NCBI GenBank assembly: GCA_002501485.1 | Contig: DLTS01000010.1 | Coordinates: 1 to 28,275, forward strand | DNA length: 28,275 bases | Reading direction: 5' to 3' | Source of the DNA: Acidimicrobiaceae bacterium UBA7830 | GTDB lineage: Bacteria > Actinomycetota > Acidimicrobiia > Acidimicrobiales > Ilumatobacteraceae | The notes under the pieces: generated by a model | Told to the model about the DNA's origin: nothing | Seen by the model: the letters and a program-made list of their open reading frames with translations, nothing else | Databases searched by the model: none | Shown: piece by piece, positions 22,299 to 28,275 of the stretch | Layout of the letters: every line of letters begins with the position of its first letter | Position numbering within the stretch: the stretch's first letter is position 1 | Program-made: the position numbers and the translations under genes

Positions 22299-24005
22299 TC
22301 ACCGCGCACCCCGCACAAGACGACCCGGAGTTGCACCCGTCGACTCACCATCGGCCATGATCTCAACCCCAGCAACAAATGTGTGACGGTAGCCATCAGC
22401 CCTCTGCAACATACGTTTGCCACCAGCTGGTAGGTCATACGCCATCTCAGGTGCATGCAATTGCAGACCATCGAAATCGATGACGTTGAGATCAGCTCTG
22501 CGACCAACACCGATCACGCCACGGTCGGTGAGCCCGACCGTTTCTGCCGTCATTCGGCATTGCTTCGCGATGAGCGTTTCAACCGGAATGCGCCCCGTCG
22601 GACGATCGCGCCCCCACCACTGCAGCAACGTCGTCGGGAAGCTCACATCACAGATCGTCCCGACATGAGCTCCACCATCGGACAGCCCAGGGACCGCCGC
22701 TGGGTGGCGCAACATTTCACCGACAGCATCAAGGCTCTCGCCAAACCAGTTAAGAATCGGCTGATAAAGCAATGCATGACCGTCGTTTTCCAACATCCAG
22801 TCATAGAGCAAGTCGAGTGGTTCTCGCCCTTCACGACGAGCTATCGCTTCGACTGAGGTGGAGGGATCTGGTTCGTAATTTGGCGGGTCGCCTAACTGAA
22901 AGATGAACCGATAACGGTGGATCGCACGACTCCCCAGGGAAGTGTCATCAACGCGGGCACCCTCGATGATCTTGCGTCGCAATTCTGGGTTGCACATAAC
23001 TGCTACCCGCTCAGCGAGTGGGCGATCGGCGATCGCTTGGTACGGCTCAGAGAACATGAACGGATGCAACGTCGCTTCAAGTCCAAGCATCAGCCCGACT
23101 GCGCGAGCACCGACTTGCCCACGCATCTGCACACCGCGGGCCGATGCCTCAGCAAATCGAGCAAGTTCGACGCGCCAGTCATCTCCGGTCTTCGCTCCCT
23201 GAGCGATCGATACCGAAATTGGGCGCCCCGACTCTGACGCCATCCGTTCGAAAAGATCGAGTTCTGCATCACGATCGATGAAATCTGTCACCGCCTGCAG
23301 CACACCCCTCTTCGCCTCGCCAAGTGCTGATGCAATACCAACGAGTTCGTCAGCCTCTGCACGCAATGTTGGCGTTGGCTCTCCAAGACTTGTTCGGTGG
23401 TTGAGGGTTCGGCTTGTAGAAAACCCGAGTGCCCCTGCCTCGACCGCCTCGGAGGCAAGTCGAGCCATCTCCGCTATGTCGTCAGGAGTTGCGGGCTCTT
23501 GTGTGGCTCCGCGCTCCCCCATCACATGAAGACGAAGTGCGCCGTGAGGAAGTTGTGTGCCGAGATCTATATCACGGGGGCGTCGCTCGAGTTCGTCGAG
23601 ATATTCAGGGAAACTCGACCAATTCCACGAAAGACCCTCATGCAACGCCGTGCCTGGGATATCTTCGACGCCTTCCATCAATTGGATAAGACGCTCACGA
23701 TTGTGCTCATGAACTGGAGCAAAGCCAACACCACAGTTGCCCATTACAACCGTGGTGACACCATGCCAACTCGACGGAGCGAGTGCTGAATCCCAAGTCG
23801 CCTGCCCGTCGTAGTGCGTGTGGATGTCTACGAAACCTGGTGTGACCAAATGACCTTCAGCGTCGATCTCGCGCCTACCGCTTCCCGACACCGAGCCAAC
23901 TTCGGTAATCACACCTCCTGAAACAGCAACGTCACCGATCTCACGTTCCGCACCGGTGCCGTCAACGACAGTCCCATTACGAATAACGAGTTCATGCTCA
24001 GCCAT
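22299..24005 (-). CDS. D-aminoacylase-like amidohydrolase (N-acyl-D-amino-acid deacylase family)
   Basis: Predicted 568-residue TIM-barrel metal-dependent hydrolase. An N-terminal beta region (IRNGTVVDGTGA) precedes the barrel's metal motif VDIHTHYDGQ (H62, H64). Next is the cysteine block MGNCGVGFAP (C91), typical of D-aminoacylases. A late SDGGAHVGT carries the catalytic aspartate. The C-terminal part returns to the beta domain (GVGRRADLNVIDFD). Substrates in this family include N-acyl-D-amino acids and related cyclic or acylated compounds; specificity is open. A good ribosome binding site (AAAGGAG) precedes the ATG. It follows the aminotransferase by 54 bases on the same strand and may share its message. 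Confidence 0.85.
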   Translation of the reverse strand: MAEHELVIRNGTVVDGTGAEREIGDVAVSGGVITEVGSVSGSGRREIDAEGHLVTPGFVDIHTHYDGQATWDSALAPSSWHGVTTVVMGNCGVGFAPVHEHNRERLIQLMEGVEDIPGTALHEGLSWNWSSFPEYLDELERRPRDIDLGTQLPHGALRLHVMGERGATQEPATPDDIAEMARLASEAVEAGALGFSTSRTLNHRTSLGEPTPTLRAEADELVGIASALGEAKRGVLQAVTDFIDRDAELDLFERMASESGRPISVSIAQGAKTGDDWRVELARFAEASARGVQMRGQVGARAVGLMLGLEATLHPFMFSEPYQAIADRPLAERVAVMCNPELRRKIIEGARVDDTSLGSRAIHRYRFIFQLGDPPNYEPDPSTSVEAIARREGREPLDLLYDWMLENDGHALLYQPILNWFGESLDAVGEMLRHPAAVPGLSDGGAHVGTICDVSFPTTLLQWWGRDRPTGRIPVETLIAKQCRMTAETVGLTDRGVIGVGRRADLNVIDFDGLQLHAPEMAYDLPAGGKRMLQRADGYRHTFVAGVEIMADGESTGATPGRLVRGAR

Positions 24006-24059
24006 GACACTCCTTTCCCCAACCGAAACGCTAGCCGGAGTGTGTCTGGTGGTGCGCAG

Positions 24060-25253
24060 TCAGCGACTTGCGAGTTCCGCGATGCGAGAGATCCCTTCAG
24101 CGATGTCGTCATCACCGAGGGCAAATGAGAATCGCGCATAACCGGGTGTACCGAATGCTTCGCCGGGGACGAAGGCAACTTTGGCCTCAGTGAGCACGAG
24201 GTCGGCAAGTTCGAGCGTGGTGTTGGCAATCGAGCCACCGAGCGGGCGCCCGAGCAAACCCGAGACATTCGGAAAACAGTAAAACGCCCCCTGGGGCTCG
24301 ATACAGGTCACCCCAGGAATCTCGGAGAGGAGTCGATGCATCTCAGCGCCGCGACGCTGGAACGCTGATCGCATTATTGCGACGTCGTCAAGCGGGCCAG
24401 CGACTGCTGCAAGCGCGGCTTGTTGAGCCACGTTCGCCACGTTTGAGGTTGCGTGCGACTGAAAGTTTGTTGCCGCTTTGATGACATCTGTTGGGCCGAT
24501 CATCCAGCCGACGCGCCAGCCGGTCATCGCATAGGTTTTTGCAACGCCGTTCACCACCACACATTGGTCGGCAACCTCAGGAACGAGCGTCGGCATCGAA
24601 GCAAATTGGTTCTCCCCATAAATGAGGTGCTCATAAATTTCATCGGTGAGCACCCACACACCGTGCTCAACCGCCCAACGGCCAATCTCTGCGATTTCGT
24701 CTGGGGTGTAGACCGCTCCAGACGGGTTATCCGGGCTCACAAACAACAAAACCTTTGTGCGAGGCGTGCGGGCTGCTTCAAGTTGTGCGACGGAGACTTT
24801 AAATCCGGCAGCGTCGTCGGTGTCGATGACGACCGGAATACCTCCGGCGAGCACGATCGCTTCTGGGTATGTGGTCCAATACGGTGCCGGACAGATCACC
24901 TCATCACCCCGGTCGCACAAGGCAGCAAACGCTGTATAAACCGCGTGCTTTCCACCATTGGTGACGAGCACCTGGTCGGCGGAAATCTCGAACGCAGAAT
25001 CGCGCATCGTCTTCGTTACAATTGCTTCCCGAAGTTCGGGAAGACCACCCGCTGGCGAATAACGATGGTTTTTTACCTCCGCACACGCCGCAGCCGCTGC
25101 GTCGACGATATGGGCCGGCGTCGCAAAGTCGGGCTCGCCTGCGCCGAAGCCGATGACGTTTTCTCCCTGTGCCTTCAGCGCTTTCGCTTTTGAGTCAACA
25201 GCAAGGGTCGCAGATGGAGCAATAGATGCAAGGCGGGATGACACTCGATTCAC
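24060..25253 (-). CDS. aspC: Pyridoxal-phosphate aspartate/aromatic aminotransferase (class I)
   Basis: Predicted 397-residue fold-type I aminotransferase, most like bacterial subgroup-Ib aspartate aminotransferases. Family blocks are ATLAVDSKAKALKAQG at the start, GFGAGEPDFATP, YSPAGGLPELREAI, CPAPYWTTYPE, VSPDNPSGAVY, TDEIYEHLIYG and the PLP lysine in GVAKTYAMTGWRVGW. The C-terminus has GYARFSFALGDDDIAEG. The frame is open to 25346, but those 31 extra residues are not family-like. GTG at 25253 gives MNRVSSRLASIAPS; a GTG at 25244 with GGGGGTG before it is nearly as good. Divergent from serC over 113 bases. Substrate range between aspartate, glutamate and aromatic acids is not settled. Confidence 0.87.
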   Translation of the reverse strand: MNRVSSRLASIAPSATLAVDSKAKALKAQGENVIGFGAGEPDFATPAHIVDAAAAACAEVKNHRYSPAGGLPELREAIVTKTMRDSAFEISADQVLVTNGGKHAVYTAFAALCDRGDEVICPAPYWTTYPEAIVLAGGIPVVIDTDDAAGFKVSVAQLEAARTPRTKVLLFVSPDNPSGAVYTPDEIAEIGRWAVEHGVWVLTDEIYEHLIYGENQFASMPTLVPEVADQCVVVNGVAKTYAMTGWRVGWMIGPTDVIKAATNFQSHATSNVANVAQQAALAAVAGPLDDVAIMRSAFQRRGAEMHRLLSEIPGVTCIEPQGAFYCFPNVSGLLGRPLGGSIANTTLELADLVLTEAKVAFVPGEAFGTPGYARFSFALGDDDIAEGISRIAELASR

Positions 25254-25366
25254 CCCCACACTCTGCCAGCATTTGCCCGAGTTCACGCCGTAGACATCGC
25301 ATTCGCGTATGAAATGTTCACCCCCTCGGCGTAGTAGTCGCGCCAACTGCCTGCCATCCTTGTGGG

Positions 25367-26497
25367 GTGGAACCCTCCGCTATCACTATTCCCTCTGAAC
25401 TCCTTCCAGCCGACGGCCGTTTCGGCTGTGGCCCATCAAAAGTGAGGAGTGAACAGATCACCGCGATTGGCAATGCCGCAACAAGGATTATGGGAACTTC
25501 GCATCGGCAAGCCCCGGTGAAAGGTCTGGTGGGCACCGTGCGATCGGGGCTTACCGAACTGTTCAGCCTCCCCGACGGATGGGAGATCATCCTCGGTAAC
25601 GGCGGTTCAACAATGTTTTGGGATGCAGCCACATTTGGCCTCATTAATTTCCGTAGTCAACATCTTGTTTTCGGGGAGTTCTCTTCAAAATTCGCCGATG
25701 CCGCATCAAGTGCGCCACACCTCGGCCAACCAACAGTGGTCAGCACCGACCCCGGCGACCATCCAACTGCGGTAGCAGAAGAGGGTGTTGACCTGTATGC
25801 CCTCACCCACAACGAAACGTCGACCGGAGTTTCGATGCATCTCGAGCGACCAGACGGAATCGCCGATGACGCGCTTGTCGCTGTCGATGCCACGAGCGCC
25901 GCTGGTGGCCTGTCATGGCAGCCATCCGAGGTCGACGTCTACTACTTCGCTCCACAAAAGAGTTTTGCTTCTGACGGCGGACTCTGGATTGCTGCATGCT
26001 CGCCGGCCGCAGTCGAACGCATCGAGCAGATCGCAGCAAGCGACCGTTGGCGTCCTGCTGCACTCGACCTCGGCATTGCCCTATCGAATAGCCGCCTTAA
26101 TCAGACTTACAACACACCCGCTCTTGCGACGCTAATAATGCTGAACGCCCAAATCGAGTGGATGTTAGAAAACGGTGGAGCCGCATGGGTCGCTGATCGG
26201 GTCGCCACGTCCGCTTCGACCATCTATGGATGGGCTGATGCCCACTCCCTTGCAACACCCTTCGTCAACGACCCCGGAAAGCGCTCACATGTCGTTGCAA
26301 CAATTGACCTCCATGACAGCATTGAAGCAATTGCGGTCAGCGCAGTACTTCGCGCTCACGGCGTCGTTGATACCGACAGCTATCGCAAACTCGGACGCAA
26401 CCAACTTCGAGTCGGGATGTTCCCATCAGTCGACCCAGCCGACATTGAGCGCCTTACTGCTTGTATCGACTACGTGATGGAGCAGCTCGCATCGTGA
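25367..26497 (+). CDS. serC: Phosphoserine aminotransferase (actinobacterial SerC type)
   Basis: Predicted 376-residue PLP enzyme making 3-phosphoserine from 3-phosphohydroxypyruvate and glutamate in serine synthesis. The N-terminus DGRFGCGPSKVR, TSHRQAPVKGLV, GNGGSTMFWDAA, THNETSTGV, VDATSAAGG and the PLP lysine K198 in YYFAPQKSFASDGG match the actinobacterial SerC branch, with the C-terminal LGRNQLRVGMFPSVDP. GTG start at 25367; CATCCT six bases before it has the conserved A and T of a -10 element, so a leaderless message is possible. The next gene's GTG overlaps the serC stop by four bases. Confidence 0.92.
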   Translation: MEPSAITIPSELLPADGRFGCGPSKVRSEQITAIGNAATRIMGTSHRQAPVKGLVGTVRSGLTELFSLPDGWEIILGNGGSTMFWDAATFGLINFRSQHLVFGEFSSKFADAASSAPHLGQPTVVSTDPGDHPTAVAEEGVDLYALTHNETSTGVSMHLERPDGIADDALVAVDATSAAGGLSWQPSEVDVYYFAPQKSFASDGGLWIAACSPAAVERIEQIAASDRWRPAALDLGIALSNSRLNQTYNTPALATLIMLNAQIEWMLENGGAAWVADRVATSASTIYGWADAHSLATPFVNDPGKRSHVVATIDLHDSIEAIAVSAVLRAHGVVDTDSYRKLGRNQLRVGMFPSVDPADIERLTACIDYVMEQLAS

Positions 26498-27384
26498 CCG
26501 ACGATTTCAACCCGACTGTCGAAGAAATCCTCACCCTAGACGCGCAGTCAATTCTCCCGCTTCGCAACCCCGTGATGGTGGTCGCTCTCGAGGGCTGGTT
26601 CGATATGGCGGGCGCTGCGAGCGCCGCCATTGAAGCACTCTTCGACGACGAAAACCGCATCACTGTCGGAGAGATCGAGCCCGACCCACTCTACGACTTC
26701 ACCATCGAACGTCCTCACGTCGAAATGGTTGAAGGAGAGTTACGCACAATCAGGTGGCCACGAAACCGGATCGACGTTTGGCGTAACGAGCTCGCATCGC
26801 GTGATGTGGTGCTGCTGTTGGGGGTTGAACCACACCTCTCGTGGCGAACATATTGCGAGGCGATTCTCTCGACCTGCAAGGAATTGGGGTGTTCTCTTGT
26901 CGTCACGGTCGGAGCGGGCGCTGAGCAGATCCCGCATTCACGTTCACCTCTCGTCACCGGAAGTTCGACAAACCACGATCTCGCTCAGCGACTCGGTCTC
27001 AGCATGCCCTCGTATCAAGGTGTCACCGGCGTCGTGGGGGTCTTGCACCCCACACTTGAAGCTTCTGATATCCCGTCGGTGTCGCTGCGAGTCGGTATCC
27101 CTCATTACCTATCCAACGCAAGCCACCCGCTCGCCGTGCGGTCATTGCAATCGCACCTGTCTCATGTGCTCGGTGTCGGACCAGGTCGAGACCTCAGCAA
27201 CGACGTCAACCAGGCGCGAATGCTTCACGATGAACTTGTAGCCACCGACCCACAACTCGCAATGTATGTCACCATGCTCGAACGAGAATTCGATCGGCGT
27301 GCTGAGTCAATCATTCCAAGCGCTGATGACTTGGGTGCGGAGCTCGAAGAGTTTCTGCGCAACCTCAATAACGATGACGAATAG
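26494..27384 (+). CDS. PAC2 family protein
   Basis: Predicted 296-residue protein of the PAC2 family, named after a proteasome assembly chaperone and common in actinobacteria. Visible blocks are NPVMVVALEGWFDMAGAAS near the N-terminus, ERPHVEMVEG followed by RTIRWPRNRI, VVLLLGVEPHLSWRTY, GVTGVVGVL and, near the end, SIIPSADDLGAELEEFLRNL. The last segment is helical, as in this family. The frame is open from 26461 but I start at GTG 26494, which overlaps the serC stop (GTGA) and gives MTDDFNPT. The biochemical role is not established; in actinobacteria a proteasome link is suggested, but no proteasome gene is present in the window. Confidence 0.85.
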   Translation: MTDDFNPTVEEILTLDAQSILPLRNPVMVVALEGWFDMAGAASAAIEALFDDENRITVGEIEPDPLYDFTIERPHVEMVEGELRTIRWPRNRIDVWRNELASRDVVLLLGVEPHLSWRTYCEAILSTCKELGCSLVVTVGAGAEQIPHSRSPLVTGSSTNHDLAQRLGLSMPSYQGVTGVVGVLHPTLEASDIPSVSLRVGIPHYLSNASHPLAVRSLQSHLSHVLGVGPGRDLSNDVNQARMLHDELVATDPQLAMYVTMLEREFDRRAESIIPSADDLGAELEEFLRNLNNDDE

Positions 27385-27452
27385 AACGCAATCGAACACC
27401 AATGTGCAAACCCGTGATCTCGAACCAAGGGACACACAATGATCGGTGAGCG

Positions 27453-27551
27453 ATGAGTCAACATCCTCAGCTAATGAACATGACAGGATTGTTCAACGCA
27501 CATGGATTTTCCGCGCCACTTGTCTCAGACGATCTCTCCCTGCAGCCATAA
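27453..27551 (+). CDS. Possible 32-residue small ORF before cobU
   Basis: ATG at 27453 to TAA at 27551 encodes MSQHPQLMNMTGLFNAHGFS plus twelve more residues. It ends two bases before the first ATG of cobU and lies in the 169-base stretch between the PAC2 gene and cobU, in which I see no riboswitch core, terminator or strong promoter. Its third-position base content is not clearly like the coding genes and its ribosome binding site is poor (GGTGAG only two bases away), so it may well be non-coding. I do not recognise it. Confidence 0.15.
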   Translation: MSQHPQLMNMTGLFNAHGFSAPLVSDDLSLQP

Positions 27552-27553
27552 GA

Positions 27554-28183
27554 ATGACCAAGCCACATTTTTCATCGAAACCACCTGCCGGCGTCCGTGA
27601 ACGTAGTCCCTCAAATTCGCTGAGAGCATCATCCGCTCAACACCAGGGATCGGAGACTGCGTCCAATATCCAACTCATCACAGGAGGCGCCAGATCGGGC
27701 AAATCATCTGCTGCGGTACGTCTTGCCGCAGCAACCGGAGTCCCGGTGACCATGCTCGCCACTGCGACCGCAGGCGATGCAGAAATGGAGGCTCGGATCG
27801 CTCGACATCAAGCCGAACGTGACAAAGAGTGGACGACAGTCGAGGAGCCAGTCCAAATAGACCGAGCCTTGTCGACGATCGACAATGAACACACCGTAAT
27901 TATTGACTGTCTCGCCCTCTGGGTGACCAATCAACTCAGCACCTCTGACGACAACATCCTCCTGCGTGTCGATGACACCATCCGCTTACTCCGCTCCCGA
28001 CAGGGAGTCTCCTTAATCGTCACGAATGAGGTAGGTTCCGGCATCGTGCCGGTGAACGAGATCGCCAGAAGATTCCGGGACCTGCTCGGTTTGGTGAACC
28101 AGCGTTTTAGCTCGGTAGCCGATCGGACTCTGCTATGCGTGGCTGGGGGCGTTGTCCCCGTCGTGAAGCTGGAGGATCTATGA
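27554..28183 (+). CDS. cobU: Adenosylcobinamide kinase / adenosylcobinamide-phosphate guanylyltransferase
   Basis: Bifunctional enzyme that phosphorylates adenosylcobinamide and then transfers GMP, preparing the corrinoid for the lower ligand. The P-loop GGARSGKS (44-51 from this start) is followed by ATATAGDAEMEARIARHQAE, DCLALWVTN, VTNEVGSGIVP and LGLVNQRFSSVAD, all CobU landmarks. The ATG at 27554 gives 209 residues. The first 36 of them are Ser/Pro/Arg-rich and unlike normal CobU, which begins about seven residues before the P-loop, and no standard start codon lies closer. The frame is open back to a GTG at 27446. The real start is therefore uncertain. The cobT ATG overlaps its stop. Confidence 0.87.
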   Translation: MTKPHFSSKPPAGVRERSPSNSLRASSAQHQGSETASNIQLITGGARSGKSSAAVRLAAATGVPVTMLATATAGDAEMEARIARHQAERDKEWTTVEEPVQIDRALSTIDNEHTVIIDCLALWVTNQLSTSDDNILLRVDDTIRLLRSRQGVSLIVTNEVGSGIVPVNEIARRFRDLLGLVNQRFSSVADRTLLCVAGGVVPVVKLEDL

Positions 28184-28275
28184 GTCTTTCCATCCTGACT
28201 CGCATGCTAGAAAACCTTCCTCAGCCAGACACCGTGTCCGCCACATCGGTAGCCAAACGCGCCGCTGAAACCCTC
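28180..28275 (+). CDS. cobT: Nicotinate-nucleotide--dimethylbenzimidazole phosphoribosyltransferase CobT, 5' fragment
   Basis: Only the first 32 codons are in the window, beginning MSLSILTRMLENLPQPDTVS. The sequence LENLPQPDTVSATSVAKRAAETL resembles the N-terminal helices of CobT (E. coli LLNTIPAIDSTAMSRAQRHIDGL). GGAGG at 28171-28175, five bases upstream, is a good ribosome binding site, and the ATG overlaps the cobU stop by four bases. CobT activates the lower-ligand base for nucleotide-loop assembly, which fits its neighbour. The identification is supported by position and a short match only. Confidence 0.7.
   Translation, partial: MSLSILTRMLENLPQPDTVSATSVAKRAAETL

Noticed and set aside
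24453..25193. Open frame of 246 codons antisense to the aminotransferase gene
   Set aside because: The opposite strand encodes all conserved aminotransferase motifs; the antisense translation is Arg/Cys/His-rich with no family features, as expected for a shadow frame.
27441..27460. Second cobalamin riboswitch upstream of cobU, because GTGAGCGAT also occurs in the btuF leader
   Set aside because: Only this nine-base match is present; the conserved aptamer core is missing, so the match is probably chance.

Overview
The window looks like a compact, moderately GC-rich (roughly 57% by eye) actinobacterial chromosome segment. Supporting signs are two mycothiol-type maleylpyruvate isomerase homologues, an actinobacterial-type HisN, SerC and Dxs, GTG/TTG starts, seven 4-base ATGA/GTGA gene overlaps, and several genes whose -10 hexamer sits 6-8 bases before the start codon. 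A marine or freshwater Acidimicrobiia-like lineage is my best guess from protein character, but it is inferred, not proven. I see no mobile elements, tRNAs, rRNAs or CRISPR arrays, and no gene for a DNA-binding regulator. The only visible control elements are two riboswitches.

Layout. Positions 1-3339 (minus): tldD-tldE-uppP; uppP starts at TTG and runs off the left edge. Positions 3452-8220 (plus): dxs, a crotonase-fold protein without the usual catalytic glutamates, hisN and a Cys/Met-metabolism PLP enzyme. At 8251-8904 (minus) lies a NfuA-type Fe-S carrier. It is divergent, across only 24 bases, from a maleylpyruvate-isomerase-like gene, an EamA exporter and surE (plus, to 11503). Positions 11504-15980 form a thiamine locus: TPP riboswitch, thiamine pyrophosphokinase, and the ABC importer thiB-thiP-thiQ. 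Its ATPase carries a complete C-terminal GNAT acetyltransferase domain. Positions 16042-19560 (minus) hold btuF-btuC-btuD under a cobalamin riboswitch, plus a second maleylpyruvate-isomerase-like gene. Divergent from this are cobO, a bicupin and a DUF368/PopT-type transporter (plus, to 22263). Positions 22299-25253 (minus) hold an aspartate aminotransferase and a D-aminoacylase-like amidohydrolase. Positions 25367-28275 (plus) hold serC, a PAC2-family gene, cobU and the first 32 codons of cobT.

How the genes work together. The window is rich in vitamin acquisition. Vitamin B1 is imported by ThiBPQ, activated by the kinase, and used by enzymes such as Dxs. Vitamin B12 or corrinoids are imported by BtuFCD, adenosylated by CobO, and given a nucleotide loop by CobU/CobT. 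UppP and the DUF368 protein both belong to undecaprenyl-phosphate recycling, although they lie far apart here.

The most unusual items are the ThiQ-GNAT fusion, the degenerate crotonase active site, the near-leaderless promoter architecture (including two -10 elements sharing their TA at nfuA), and the bicupin next to cobO.
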